The notes: generated by a model from the letters alone, not told the origin. A stretch of DNA of 64,000 nt from Opisthorchis felineus (GCA_004794785.1 SJOL01008381.1:460561-524560), one strand, 5' to 3'; positions 51,105 through 62,999 are shown, counted from the stretch's first letter. Program-made: numbers and translations.

Positions 51105-53149
51105 GTTAAGTTGCCTCGCGACAACAGTATGGTGCCAAAAACCCCGGGGAAAATTAGAAACGTGTGATCCTGCCTGCATTGAAGCTCACTGGTCTTGGCA
51201 AGCTTCAGAACAAAGCGAAATTGCTCAAGCATGAGGTAGTCCTACTAAACTCCAGTCAAGATTAATGGAGCAGTTTATGGGGTAACAGAAAATCCTACAT
51301 ATATAAGTTTAGGGTTATTTCCATGCTTTATAAGTAATGGACCTGAGAATAGTCGGCCGACAGCTATTCGACGTAAACGGTTCTCCGCCTTCGTGGACCG
51401 GACGGCTGCCTGTTCTCATGAAGATGTGAATAATGTGGTGGAGTGCGGATGTGAAAACAAGACAGCTGGGTAGAATCAGGGCGAAGACGTATTTTTTATG
51501 GTACGAAGATTCATGAATACTATCAGGGTTGCAAACCCAAAGGATTTTCAACTACATCAGAAAGAATAAACTTGCTGGCGCAACAGAAGGAGCATGAGAC
51601 GAAGAAAAGCAGAGTTAGGCATATAGTAATGGAGTTAAAAGGTGCGCTTTAGGGGTTAGCAAGTGTTCTACATTCAACCTCGCTTGACGGCTTCTTTTTA
51701 TTCGTGGGCTTGTTGAGAATGAAGCGTAGGAAGAGTTTTTAGGGGCTGCATCGGGTGATCAGAAATGGTGCTTGTCGTTTCTTTTATAATTAGGAACAGC
51801 CAGGTGTTCTTGCGACGAGGGCAGACAAGGCACTATTCCTCCGATTTGCTCATTTGAAAGAAGCTCACAAAGAACTTCGCAACCTCAGAACCGGCGTGTG
51901 CGACTAAAGCAAACGTGTCGATTTGAAGCTTTAGTTTGCTGCAGTAATTAAACAAGCTGTCAAACTTATCATGAACCTGGCGCCATTATCATCGTCACCG
52001 CCTTCTTAACGTGTTCAGAACGATATCCGGTTTCGCTTCCGGCAGGGGGCTTGATGTGCGGGGCTCAATCCTGTAAGGTGGAAGGCGGTTTGTATACTTG
52101 CAGAAGTATTAGGGAATTGCTTTTGGCTTGGTTGCAAAGCTTGGTAGATGGGTTGCGAGCGTTTCGTCCACCACAGTGCATATATCACGAATCAAGTGAC
52201 GATGGCCCAGCTCAAAAAGCTAGACCGGCTCCATTGAGATTTTTGAGCAATGGAGTTGAGAAAACCAGAGATGCTCCCACCGATTTTTATTGTTTCCGTT
52301 CGTTCTTGGCCGCAGTGCGAGAATTTGGTGCTAAACTTTAAGAATGTTGCGCTTTTGTGGCGGCTGCGGGGAGTAAAATCGAGTCGGTTGACTGGGTTGG
52401 TAGACCGTGATTATCAGTATGCGCCTGGGGTGTTAAATTTCCGTTCTCCGGAAAACAGAAACTGGATTCACCTGCAGCATTACAGATATCTACTCAATGG
52501 CCGGTGGAAGGCTGTATCCAAACCTCGCCCACGGGTAGTTTGAATTCTTGGCAAGACACAGTACATGTTCATGTTGATGAAGGTAGGATTTTTGAACCGC
52601 ATCTTGGACGCTGATCGCCCCATATATTTGTCTCGGCAAAAGGGTCGAGTATGTCATACGAAGGCTATCCTCAGGTATTTCATGAATATGTACAGCCAGC
52701 ACAGGAAGAAACCAAAAAGGTACACGACAACCGGGGGCCGCACCCACACTGCCATTTTTTGACAAAACTATCCGAACGCCTTTTTCCATTTTTTACTGTT
52801 TTGTTTCCCTCCCCCGAATCCCGTTATCATCTTTTCCCTGTGAGCCCATTAGCTTGGACTGGCAAACTCCGTTCGTCTTATGTAGTTTTTGGCTGGAACA
52901 CCTGCAGGTCAGCCAACGCCGTCATCTCAGGCGTTTCAAAATCAAACAGCAAATCTTGATGCCAGCCCTCTCTGTTAACACTTTAAACCAAGTAGGAAAA
53001 ACGCTGCTTTTGAACACACGCCGAATTGGCTTGACAATGCTGCCTGCTGCGTATCGGTAACAAGAACTATAGGCACACGTGCAGTCGAGTAACCTGCCCC
53101 ATCACTCTTCACTCTTCCGGCTGATCACTTCTTACTATCAAGTGAATGC
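51105..53149. other. Unassigned stretch
   Basis: Overlapping plus frames at 52051-52341, 52250-52543 and 52651-52959 and minus frames at 52490-52789 carry no recognisable domain. Some of it may be the untranslated 5' part of the RTE-like element that follows. Confidence 0.35.
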
Positions 53150-53852
53150 CGCAGTGGGATGTGTAGCGTATTCTCCTGGGTAACCATCCAGCAGGATTCT
53201 CGCTTGCAAGTTGATAGCCGCCTCCTTGCGGCTCGTCTGCAAAATGTGTGAACGGGCCTCGAATCTGGGCAGTGGATTGCCATCTATTTGTCGTGTCTGC
53301 TTGTGCCCTGGCAGACTGCAGCAATTTCGCTAAGAAAAACAACATTATGACGCCGTGGATGATTCGCTGCGGCGGGCTGTTGACCCAGATGGCTTTGCGG
53401 TTGTTGGATATTTGAATGCGAAAGCGGCAGGCTGAACGCATTTAAGACCGAATCGAGTGGTGTACATAGATCGGACTAGGCACCTACGGACAGTGGGGAA
53501 CGATTGCCGCAGCTATGTCCTGATCGCAGGTTGTCTTTACGCAGTACTAACTTCCAAAATAACCGAAGTCATCTGGCTACATAGTGTCCTCCAACGGCAT
53601 GCCGGCCACAAACTCAAATCGATCACATTGCGGTCACCGATGGCACGTATCAATAGCTGACTACCGGTCGTTTTGGAACACATGTGTGGATTCCGACCAC
53701 GCACTCGTCCGGAGTCGCTTCTCCTTCGTTTCCCAGTGCCGCCTAAGGTGTAGACAAATCGCTTAGAAACTGAGAGACTGACAGATCCGGATGTTAGACG
53801 AATTTACCAGAATCGTCTTCTGGAGTCTCTTACAAATGCTCCACCATCAGAT
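53150..53852 (+). pseudogene. RTE-like LINE copy 1, endonuclease remnant
   Basis: The plus strand reads, through stops, CHLFVVSACALADCSNFAK and then VVGYLNAKA at about 53400-53426. This fits the family's SAYAPT and GDLNA motifs, but the metal-binding aspartate of GDLNA is replaced by tyrosine. Further on, RWHVSIADYRSFWN and DSDHALVRSRF (53630-53730) match the family's end motif (DSDH with the catalytic D and H kept). Several stops and frame changes break it. Confidence 0.7.
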
Positions 53853-54332
53853 ATGAACTCATTCTGGGATAAGATTGCCACCTCTTGGCACAGTGCTGGG
53901 ATATCAGAGCGAACAATGACACTGCTTAAATCTCGAAAAAATATCCCAGCTGGTCACGGACATAATTTGGCCCGACGAATTACTAAACGTCAAGTGAAAG
54001 TGAGCGTGCGCGCCGACCATGAAGCCTGGTGGACTCAGAAATCTAGGGAAATGGAAGAGGCCCAGAAAGCCGGAAATGCCCGAAGATTATGTCAGTTGAT
54101 CCGTGCGACCGGGCCCCGGAAACCACCGGTGAGCGAAACCATCACGGATCGGAAAGGAGTGATCATCTCGAATAAAGGAGAATGCCTCGACCGGTTGGCC
54201 GAATGCTTCGAACAACAATTGTCGTGGCCAACAGCTGCCACTCATCTGGAGCCCACAGTTGACGTAGAACCCTGGACAGTGAACCTGGAACCATCTAAGG
54301 CCTCAGAGGTTTATGACTGCATATGTTCTTAA
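53853..54332 (+). pseudogene. RTE-like LINE copy 1, linker between endonuclease and reverse transcriptase
   Basis: A 159-residue frame with a basic, helical stretch (RRITKRQVKVSVRADHEAWW). It ends at ASEVYDCIC, exactly where the family continues with .LKRHKA.GPDD; a one-step frame change at 54320-54332 separates it from the reverse transcriptase frame. Confidence 0.75.
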
Positions 54333-55449
54333 GCGCCACCGAGCTTCTGGCCCGGATGACCTCCCACCCGCATTGTTTAAAGATGGAGGCGAAATCCTCA
54401 GTCAGCGCTTGTCTGGTCTGTTTGCTTGCATTTGGGAAAAGGAATCTGTCCCAGACAACTGGGGAGAGTCGGTGATAGTGCCCATTTTCAAAAAAGGGCC
54501 TCGTAGTGAGTGTGGCAACCACAGGGGGATCAGCTTGACCCCGGTCGTAACGAGACTGTTGGCGTCACTCGTGCTTCGTCGCCTTACGGTGGCTCGTGAA
54601 ACACTGACTCGAGAGCAGCAAGCGGGATTCCGGCCTGGTAGGGGTTGCGTTGACCAAATCTTCACACTTCGTCAGGTGCTAGAACAACGCCATACGTATA
54701 AGCGACCCACGATTCTAGTATTCCTGGATTTCCAAGGCGCATTCGACTCGGTTGACCGGTCTGTTCTTCTTGACACGCTTGCCCACCAAGGAATGCCCCG
54801 GAAGTTTGTGAACATAATAAGCTCTTTGTATTCTCGGACTTCCGGACGTGTGAGAGTATACGGCGAGCTCTCCAAAAGCTTCCGTACACAAAGCGGTGTC
54901 CGTCAGGGATGCCCACTCTCTCCTTTCCTATTTAATTTCGTGATCGATGAGATAATGGGACGAACGCTGGAAGGTCTCCAAAACCCCGGCGTTCAAATAG
55001 CCTGTGACGAAAACCTTGTCGATCTGGAATATGCAGACGACATCGTTCTCATCTTCGAAGAGGAGGAGAGGGCGCAGGTGTTTTTGGATGAACTGACCAA
55101 AGTCATCCCGTCCTTTGGTATGCACTTTGCACCCACAAAGTGTAAGGTCATGCTGCTGGACATGCAGTCACTGAACACGCCACTTACAATCCAGGGAGAG
55201 GCACTGGAAGTTGTGGAGCGTTTTACGTACCTGGGTAGTTGTATTAGTTCTGATGGTAGTGTGACAGACGAGGTCAATGCACGAATCTGCAAGGCACGGG
55301 TCGCGTTTGCTAATTTGAGGCATGTATGGCGTCAAAGTGGTGTATCCCTGAAACTCAAGGGGCGTGTGTATCAAGGTACAGTGCGGGCTGTTTTGTTGTA
55401 TGGCTGTGAGACCTGGCCTGTTCGAGCAGCGGAACTGAGGCGTCTTTAG
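54313..55449 (+). pseudogene. RTE-like LINE copy 1, reverse transcriptase
   Basis: A 378-residue frame holding the reverse transcriptase: [11 protein letters not shown] (13-23), [10 protein letters not shown] (69-78), AGFRPGRGC (104-112), [12 protein letters not shown] (137-148, first catalytic aspartate at 139), [15 protein letters not shown] (194-208), YADD (240-243, both catalytic aspartates present), FTYLGS (304-309) and LLYGCETW (361-368). All core motifs are intact. The frame ends at a TAG (55447-55449) that looks like a point change, because the same frame continues with VFDNRCLRTVAQV for about 35 codons before another frameshift. Upstream it is cut from its endonuclease by a frame change. 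The copy is therefore inactive as it stands, but recent in appearance compared with copy 2. Confidence 0.9.
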
Positions 55450-55876
55450 GTGTTCGACAACCGTTGTCTTAGAACCGTTGCTCAAGTGAGTTGTTCTCGA
55501 CGAATCCGTAACGAGGCAATTAGAAAGCGAGTTTTTGGTTGTGAAAAGGGGAAGTTTCACTGAAGAGTGTGTCCAGCACCAGAAGCTGCGTTGGTTGGGA
55601 TACGTGTTGCATATTCCTAACCATTGTTTGCCGAAGAGAGTGCTGTTTTCCATGCCTAATTCAGAGTGGCGGAAGTAGAAAGCTGGCCAACCCTTGAACT
55701 GGCAGAGTGGTTTGAAAGAACTCACGAAACGTTCGGGTGCTGTCGGTGCTGCTCACCTTACAGGATGGGGACCGCGTGATCCTCACTGCGCCTGGTTGGA
55801 GACGCTGCAAGATATCGCTGCCAACAGATGTCAGTGGCGATCTTGTTGTCAGTTTCTATCCAGATTGTCTGAATGA
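55450..55876 (+). pseudogene. RTE-like LINE copy 1, C-terminal region
   Basis: After the TAG the protein continues in the same frame (VFDNRCLRT...). After a frameshift near 55550 it goes on with QHQKLRWLGYVLHIPNH, the family's RLRWLGHVLR motif, and ends after [20 protein letters not shown] and CQFLSRLSE at a TGA (55874-55876). Confidence 0.75.
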
Positions 55877-56023
55877 GTGTTTGGAGGTGTAGGCACCTCG
55901 GAATGATTGTAGTAAGCTAGCACTAAGTCCCTTCCCCGTCCACCTTTATTCTTTTCTTCACAATAAGGCTTTCAAATAAATCATGGTTGTACGGCAGCGA
56001 AGCACGACGGATGTCATACTGTC

Positions 56024-56045
56024 GATGATGATGATGATGGTGATG
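56024..56045. repeat. (GAT)n simple repeat, LINE tail
   Basis: gatgatgatgatgatggtgatg at the 3' end of the RTE-like copy 1. Confidence 0.85.
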
Positions 56046-56199
56046 CAAAATCCCAACAATCGATTGCCAACGATCTGAGGGGGAGCCAATGAACGGAACC
56101 CGCAATGAATCAAGCAAGCCACAGCTCATGACTACAGCTCCCGCTATCGAAAAAATAGTCAGGAAAGTTCTCTTTTCTTTCTTAGAAAAGGCTGGCCTT

Positions 56200-56985
56200 G
56201 TAAGTCCTGCTCAACATTGGTTTCTCCCAGGAAGTTTCTAACCAATCCGGTTAAATCTGAATTCTTGCCCGTAGGGAAGCACACATCTCACCGCACCTAT
56301 CTTCTAAACGGATGGGAGTTGCTTTCGAGCACTAATACCAACGACCTCGGCATTCTACTCCGTGCCGATTTAAAAACGAAGGACAAACAACAACGCCTAC
56401 CACAAATTCCAGCGCGTGTTATGGGTGAGACGTTTAGAATGTGTCCGAGAGCGAGTTAGAACAGAGTACGGGTTATCGAGGATGAACAAAGTTTTACTTG
56501 TTTAAGAACGAGCGTGGATGAGCTGAAATGTATATACGCAGGTTCAATATGTATGTAGGGTAAGTATAATAATAAGCACACCAAATCCATGGCAATGGGC
56601 ACTGAAGAGAAGTTTTTCCGTGTGGACGGAGCAATTGTTTATTGCTGTCTACCCGGTCTTCGTTCGGCGAACATTGGAATACGGTGCACCAGCGTGCCTT
56701 CCCTTGTCCAGGGGCGAGGCATACAGGTTGGAAAAAGCGCAACAAACAGCCACGAGGATGATACCGCGACCACGGCGTACACCACACCCGGACAGATGTA
56801 TGAACTTGAAATTGTTCACTAGAATACAGAGGAATTAGGGTTGACCTAATTTACGCCTTCCGTATCGTATGCCCAGGAAATTACCCTCATTATCGGTTCC
56901 CATTTAATGACTCTATTACTGAAGGCCACTCCTTCAAGTTAATCTTATCGTGTCTGGATGACGTGCCACGCCCGCCACCTCAAAT
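56200..56985 (+). mobile_element. Jockey/CR1-like LINE fragment (C-terminal part)
   Basis: Contains LPVGKHTSHRTYLLNG and NDLGILLRADLK (56270-56380), which fit the region just after the reverse transcriptase core. Then comes AVYPVFVRRTLEYGAPAC followed by RGEAYRLEKAQQTATRMI (56640-56765), and finally DLIYAFRIV past a stop. This is a typical Jockey-superfamily order. The reverse transcriptase itself is missing, so the copy is 5' truncated, and at least two frame changes are present. It appears to be a different family from the two RTE-like copies around it. Confidence 0.75.
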
Positions 56986-57187
56986 CTGACCCTCGGCCTT
57001 CAATATTCGTTCAAATGTTGCACACTTTCGGTGACTAGCTGCCCTGCCACCTGAAGCAGGCTCGAGAGCTAAGCTACTGTTAGGTTGTCCAAGCCTAGAC
57101 GGGAGCAGTAGAGATGCTGAGGTTGGGTTCGAACCACGGACCTTATGGTCACTAGGCTGCTGCCTGAACGACTGAGCTACCTCGAGG
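56986..57187 (-). mobile_element. tRNA-derived SINE-like element
   Basis: The minus strand starts gaggtagctcagtcgttcag (box A-like) and has ggttcgaaccc (box B-like) about 50 bases on, as in tRNA genes and SINEs with an internal polymerase III promoter. The ends gaggt and acctc can pair like an acceptor stem, but the anticodon arm does not fold well and more than 100 bp of non-tRNA sequence follows. It is therefore a retroposon, not a working tRNA. Its head touches the truncated start of RTE copy 2. Confidence 0.65.
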
Positions 57188-58740
57188 GTGGACTGTGACT
57201 ATAAAGCCCCCTTCACCCTCAGAAGTGCCCGAATGTATACCTCCACTTAAGCGTCATCATCCTGCTGCCCCGACAACCTTTCACCTGCTCTGTTTAAGGA
57301 TGACAGTGAACACCCTAGCCAGTGCCTTTCTTGCCTATTTGCGTCCTTCGGGGATAACGAGACAGATAACTGGAATGGGTCAATAATATTGCCCACTTTC
57401 GAAAAGGTTACTCGCAGTGAATGTAGTAAGGACAGGGGTGTGATTTTACTGTCTTTTAACGAAGCCAGAATGCGTCATTGATTCTTCATTATCATACGAA
57501 TCCTCGACCCGTGAGCACCAAGCTGGGTTCCGACCAGGTAGAGGCTGCGCCGACCACGTCTTTAGACTCCGCCACGTGTGCTAGAGTAACGCCATTTTCA
57601 CAGACAACCCACAATCTTGATATTCCTTGACTTGAAGAGTGCTTTCGATTCTGTCAATCGGTCAGTACTGTTAACCACACTTGCTCAACAGAGTATGCCC
57701 CAGACGTTTGTGAACATTATCCGGTCCCTATGTTCACATACATCTGGGCGTGTGAGAGTGTATGGTCAGCTCTCTAAATACTTCCCTAAAAAGTGATATC
57801 CGGCTAGGATGTCCGCTCCCTCTATTCTCGTTCAACTTCGTCGTTGATGAGGTAGTGAGGCGAACGCTGCAAGGTCTTCAAAACCTCGGTGTTCAAATTG
57901 TTGCTGGTGAGAACCTTGTCCGTCTGAACTGCGCAGTCAACGTTGCCCCCATCTGTGAAGACCAAAGCGAAGCACAAACCCTGTTGAATAAACTTACTAC
58001 CATCATACCATCTTTCGGTATGCGCTTAGCACCTTCAAAGTGTAAGGTCATGCTCCAGAAGGTGCAGTCTCTGAACATATCCCTTACAGTTCAAGGAGAA
58101 TCACTGGATGTTGTGGAGAATTTTACGTACCCGGGTAATCGTGTTAGCTCTGACGAAAGTGTGTCTGATGAAGTCAGTGCACAAATCTCAAAGGCTGGAA
58201 TCACGTTTGCTAATTTGCTCCACTTGTAGCGGCAAAGTTGCATTCCGCTGAGCCTCAAGAATCGCGTGTAACAGGCTACAGAAGAAGGCCATGTTTTATT
58301 GTAGTTGCGAGATATGTTGTCTGCGAACGGATGGTGTAAGGCGCCTTCAGATTTTTGGCCACCAATGCCCCAGAAGCTTTGCTGGTTTGGGATGGTGTCA
58401 ACGAATTTGTAATCAGGTAATTATAAAACGGATATTTGGTTGTTTAGCAGGTACTTCAACCGCGGAAGGCATCCAGCATCATCAACTGCGGTGGCTCGGT
58501 CATGTGCTACGCATACCGAATCACAGTGTTCGAGAGACTGTTGTTTTCTGTGTCTCCTTTAGAATGGCGTAGACCGAAAGGTTGTAAATGCATAACTTTC
58601 CGGGATATGGTGTTCTCTGGATGCCCAGGAAAACCTTCCAAACGTGGAAGTCAGCGCATTTCGGGACGCTCTAAGCCACATCCGTTCAACATGCACTCCT
58701 GTCAGCCCACATTTACCAGAGATGAATAACTACCCTTGAA
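57188..58740 (+). pseudogene. RTE-like LINE, copy 2 (5' truncated, catalytically dead)
   Basis: Homologous to copy 1 from 54270 onward: WTV..., FNFVVDEVVRRTLQGLQN, IIPSFGMRLAPSKCKVMLQ, NFTYPG, then LRWLGHVLRIPNHSV. The YADD position reads CAVN, so both catalytic aspartates are gone. The DNA around 57630 keeps the DLKSAFDSVN-like motif. It starts abruptly at a point matching 54270 of copy 1 and carries many stops and frameshifts. It is clearly an older copy than copy 1. Confidence 0.85.
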
Positions 58741-59442
58741 AGTGGTAGTGTTCAGGAACACGAATGAGTGCGCGGACAGCAGGGTAACCATACGGGCAAG
58801 AATACCAAACCCTGCATACTTCAACACAGGTGACTCAAAGTGGTCTTAAGTTTCACCTCCAAAGTAGTAGGATAGAGGAGGCGCCCGGAGCTTCTGCACT
58901 TGTTCCCATCAGCACACTTCGTACACACGAGATGGAATGAACACAGGCTCGAAGTACAGTGCGCAGTTGCCCTAACTCACTTTCCAGCCATATAACAGCG
59001 GAGTGGAGCAAACCTACTGCGCAGGTGTTCCAGGCTTACACTGTTCAAAGATTTAAGCGCCTGTCCGACCAGAAATTTACGAGGACCTCTGCTGAAGAGG
59101 TGCCGAGGCCAGAAACTCGGAGCAAGTAGCCCGATTGCCGTGAAGGGGAAAACGGGACTAAGCCTGCAATCCTGCACAAGAACGAAGAAGGTGTCTTCCA
59201 TCCGCAGTGACTATGAAGGGGTCAGTTCTAACCCAAAAACATTGCGGTACCAATAGCGTAGCCAATGGACTCACACGAAACGGTTTGGGGTAAAAATTGA
59301 CTGAGCTGGTGGAAAGCTGCACGTGCTTCCCGGGAGACGGATTTGCTGAGGTTTATACGAGACACCTCAGGAATGCTTGCGAAACGGCGGCGCGAGAGGG
59401 ATGGGAGGAGCCGGACTAGTAATCGGATGTTGGGGGACTGTT
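58741..59442. other. Unassigned stretch between LINE copy 2 and the LTR element
   Basis: No recognised domain. The five bases before the LTR (ctgtt, 59438-59442) would be the left target-site duplicate of the Gypsy insertion; the right one lies outside the window. Confidence 0.4.
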
Positions 59443-59835
59443 TGTAACAACGGTCTTTTCCTCAGCTTAGTTCTCGGGCTGAGCCTCCCGAGCTAGCGTT
59501 CACGTCAAAACAACCACCAAAGGTGCATAAGGTATATTAGCGCCCAAAACGAAGTCAAGAACACTTGTACAGCGCTTCATATATATAGCGTAAGCGGCGA
59601 CAACTTTCTGGAAATTCTGACGCCTTCTGGATGCGCCATTGGCAATCGGCATTCGGCCAATACGGGGTCATGATTGGCTGCTGGGTACAGATTTTCGACC
59701 AATCAGATCTCGGCTTGATGCCGGACCGGCAAGCGTCCGAACTTTTGGCGAATCTTGCGCGGAATAGGCTTCTCGGCGGTAGCAGCACCCGACTGCGAGC
59801 GGAAAAGCAGGATGCGCGTGGAATTCTGCCTATCA
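59443..59835 (-). repeat. Gypsy element 3' LTR (393 bp)
   Basis: In element orientation it starts tgataggcagaattcc directly after a polypurine tract and ends ...ccgttgttaca, so it has the usual TG...CA ends. Its last 85 bp match 63916-64000 with three differences. Confidence 0.85.
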
Positions 59836-59849
59836 CCTCCCCTTTGAAG
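59836..59849 (-). other. Polypurine tract of the Gypsy element
   Basis: Minus strand reads cttcaaaggggagg right before the 3' LTR; it primes plus-strand DNA synthesis. Confidence 0.85.
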
Positions 59850-60114
59850 TTTGTTGACGTAGCTTCGAGGCCAAGGGTTCACCGGCAGGGACCTCACTGG
59901 CTTGACTATCCTGTCCGTCCAGAGTCGCGGCCATAATCCGTGCTAAGGCTGGCCACCCAACGAAGCGGCTGATGAATTTTCTGGGATGGTGCTGCAATCA
60001 GAAGCTTCCAGAAGCACTTCTAGACGCAAATCACTCGGTCCTGTGGGCAGGATCTGCGCCTCTGTTGGCCGGATTTGGTTTGTGTGCCGTATCCATCAGG
60101 CTGAGCCAACCTGA

Positions 60115-60213
60115 ATCTCGTAGAGCACTTAGCCGCGCCGGCGAAGGATGTGTCCTGGAATCCACGCAGGGTGTCTGCCGCTATAATTACAAACCAACTC
60201 TCTCTGGCCTTCG
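60115..60213 (-). pseudogene. Gypsy integrase C-terminal (GPY/F-like) region
   Basis: Reads WIPGHILRRRG at the end of a frame shifted relative to the core; Gypsy integrases typically have W..G.I..R.G here. No chromodomain is seen after it. Confidence 0.6.
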
Positions 60214-60980
60214 CTAAAGTAGTGCGCAGTTGCTCCGTGGTGCCGGTTGAACTGCACTTCCATTCTGGTGTTGCGGTGACTGGCCTGCCTTTTTTTGTGG
60301 CCGAATAGTGCCATGCGGTATTCGAACCTTCCTTTGGAGCAGTGCCTCTGCTAGTGACACTCCATCAGGCGAGTTGGGGTTTGGAGTCGCTCTATAGGCC
60401 AGCAGGAAACTTTGCAAAATCTCTTCCGTTAGTCCCTCCCCTCTGGACGTCTGAAGTGCACGCTTCAGAGTGTCAACGAAGTGTTCCGCCTGACCGTTCA
60501 ACTGTGGATGGAACGGTGGTGAGCGGACATGCGTTATGCCATACACCCGACAAAAATTTGCGGACGCAAACGACGTGAACTGACTGCCGTTGTCGGATAC
60601 AATAGTCTCTGGCGTTCCAAAGCGACTGAACATTCGACGGATTTCCAGGACTTTAGTGGCAGTTGTGGGGCTGTTCGCCGGAAAAATTTCTGGCCATTTG
60701 CTGTAGCCATCGACCACGACCAAAAAGTGTTGGCCACCCACTGGGCCTGCATAGTCGATGCGAAGACGAGACCAGGTTTCGGTCGGTTGCAGCCACGACC
60801 GTGGGTAGGTTTTCACGGGTGATTTGGATGCTTCACCACACCGCAGGTAAGATTTGGAAACTTGCTCAATCTGGGAGTCCATCACAGGCCAGTAGACGTA
60901 ACTCCGAGCAGGGCCTCCATCCTATTTATTCCCGGGTGCCCCTTATGAAACTCATTCAGGACGGTTGATTGTAACTCTTT
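60214..60980 (-). pseudogene. Gypsy integrase
   Basis: The zinc-binding start (FHKGHPGINRME) is readable near 60930 but out of frame with the core. The 223-residue core frame (60885-60214) has D44 (RIDYAGP), D98 (VSDNGSQF) and E134 (NGQAEHF), a complete DD35E triad, and ends with YRATPNPNSPDGVSLAEALL. It inserts the cDNA into the genome. The catalytic core is intact; the whole protein is not. Confidence 0.9.
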
Positions 60981-61353
60981 CGGGATGACAACGCGTTCTG
61001 AAAACAAAAGGCATCCATCGGCTAGTGATAGTGCGTCACGACGGTTGAAGTAAGGTTTCAGTTCGTCTTTTGGGAAGGTATGCGGCCACTGATTGTGGTG
61101 GTACTTGATGACCTACTGCAGCACCGGGTCTTAGTCGGTAGCCTGGCGGACCATGTCCGGCAGTCACTGGGAGAATGCAAACCGTTTCGGATACTACGCG
61201 GTTAACCTCCGGTTCCAGGGCGATTGTTGCGACCACAGTATCTTCTGGTTCTGACCTGCTTGAATCAATAAGGCGCGACAATGAGTCGGCTTGTCCGAGG
61301 CTGGTGGTGGACTGGTACTTGATCTTGAAGTCATATCCCAGAAGCAGAGTGGC

Positions 61354-61899
61354 CTATCCCTGGAGGTGGTTGACGGTATATACCAATATTCCCTTATTCG
61401 GGCCAAACACAGCAAGGAGTGGCTTGTGATCGATCAGTAGGGTGAGCTGACGGCCGTAGAGCATTTTATGAAACTTTTTGACGGCAAACACGATCGCCAA
61501 AGCTCCTTTTTCTATCTGACTGTAGTTGCGCTCGACTGATGTCAGGGATCTGACCGCATGTGCAATGGCTTTCTGGCTGCTGTTGGGAAATACATGCGAA
61601 ATCACTGCGCCAGTTCTATAGTTCGAAGCATCCGACGCCACAACGATTCCCAGTGATGGATCGTAGTGGGTGAGTAGCCAGTCGGAACTCAGCATGGATT
61701 TGACAGAGTCAAAGGCGCGTTGGCATTCTTCTGACCATGTCCATTGGTGAGTAGCTGGTTCAGTGGACCTCGGAGGCGATGCATGGCAGGCAGAAACGAA
61801 CTGTAGTGACTGACGAGACCGAGGAAGGACCTGGGGGATGTCACGTCTGCGGGTGCTGGCATACGTTTGATAGCGTCGATGTTCTCCGGGTCTGATCGG
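61354..61899 (-). pseudogene. Gypsy RNase H
   Basis: Motifs FLGLVSHYSSFLP (connection), WTWSEECQRAFDSVK, then VVASDASNYRTGAVISHVFP with the first catalytic aspartate. IEKGALAIVFAVKKFHKMLY carries the catalytic glutamate, followed by LLIDHKPLLAVFG with the next aspartate. The two parts lie in different frames, joined near 61800. Confidence 0.85.
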
Positions 61900-62609
61900 C
61901 ACCCATGCTCATCAATGATGAAACCGAGGTACTCTATTGACCGCATGAAGAAGGTGCATTTTTCTCGGCGCACTCTGAAACCATACTCTTGAATACGACC
62001 AAGCACGTAATCAAGGTGCTGCCACAATTCGTCGGGGTTGGAACCCATGACAATGAGATCGTCCAAATAGGCAACAACGCCAGAGGCATCCTTCAGCATC
62101 GTATCCATGATCTGTTGAAATATGGTTGGTGCTGTTTTGACACCGAATGGCAGTCGGGTATACCGGAACAGACTGCGGTGCGTATTGATGATCAATAATT
62201 ATCAGGATTCTTCCCCGATTTCAATCTGGAGGTAAGCATCGGTCAAGTGAATCTCCGCGAAACGTTTACCCCCATTCAGTTTCGCGAAAAAACCGTTTGG
62301 AAGGGGTAGACGGTACTGATGGGTATCCAGTGCAACATTAAGACCGGTGGAGAAGTCTGCACACAACCTCCTCCTTCACCAACACGGTCGGTGCGGCCCA
62401 TGCAGAGTAGTTGGTCAGTTGGAGAACACCAGTCTTCTGTAGTCGGTCCAGTTCCTGGTCAACGATGGGTAAGGCTGCATATGGTGCTGGGCGTTTTGGC
62501 CTGAAAGCTGGTTTGGCACTAGAGAGGAGGCACAATCTGGCTCTTGCTCTTGTGCACCGTCCAAGCTCGTCGGCGAATTTAGATGCATAGCGTTGTAGGA
62601 GGTCCTCAA
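61900..62609 (-). pseudogene. Gypsy reverse transcriptase
   Basis: Begins with FRPKRPAPYAALPIVDQELD and Y.AWAAPTVLVKE, then changes frame near 62350. It continues with THRSLFRYTRLPFGVKTAP, then FQQIMD, and the catalytic YLDD at 62058-62069 (residues 43-46 of the 62195-61689 frame). KCTFF and IEYLGFIIDEHG follow. Catalytic aspartates of YLDD are kept, but two stops and two frame changes lie in the first half. Confidence 0.88.
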
Positions 62610-62990
62610 GTGAACGCTTCGGAAAGTGGGTTTGTTCGAGAGCAGCTCCGGGTGCTGCATGCGTAAGGTTGCAAATAGAATTAATCGTCCTTTCCAGCAG
62701 ATTCAGCTTGCCGATCCAATCCAGCCCCATGAGATCAAGTTTGGGGCATGACGTCAGGTAGCACGCGGCTTGTGCCGTCGAGCCATTGAAGCTTATGGAG
62801 CAGTCAGCCGCGCCAGTCTACTTCAGTTTACCACCAGTAGCATTACGGGCCCAATGTCCGGTTTCATACGAGCTTATCAATTCGTTTCCACGTTCGTTCA
62901 CTGGGCAGTGCGATGTCTGAGCCCGTATCAAGCTGCAAACAAACTGGGATGTCGTTGATACTAAGCGTCACGAACTTCCTCCGGCAAGCA
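62610..62990 (-). pseudogene. Gypsy protease
   Basis: The active-site motif LDTGSD is intact at 62915-62932, preceded by the strand FVTLSINDIPVCLQ. Stops follow within 40 codons. The end of the fold is readable in another frame as GLDWIGKLNLL (at 62730), matching the LLG.DWL motif that closes these proteases. Confidence 0.8.
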
Positions 62991-62999
62991 AAATCAACT

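Larger units (their letters stand above)
53150..56046 (+). mobile_element. RTE-like LINE, copy 1
   Basis: A non-LTR retrotransposon with an AP-type endonuclease part (53150-53760, broken), a linker (53853-54332), a long reverse transcriptase (54313-55449), a C-terminal region to the stop at 55876, and a (GAT)n tail at 56024-56045 after a possible aataaa at 55976. A trinucleotide tail without poly(A) is typical of the RTE clade. The 5' end is uncertain. Confidence 0.85.

Noticed and set aside
57123..57187. Functional tRNA gene
   Set aside because: Box A- and B-like sequences are present, but the anticodon arm does not pair and more than 100 bp of repeat follows; a SINE fits better.
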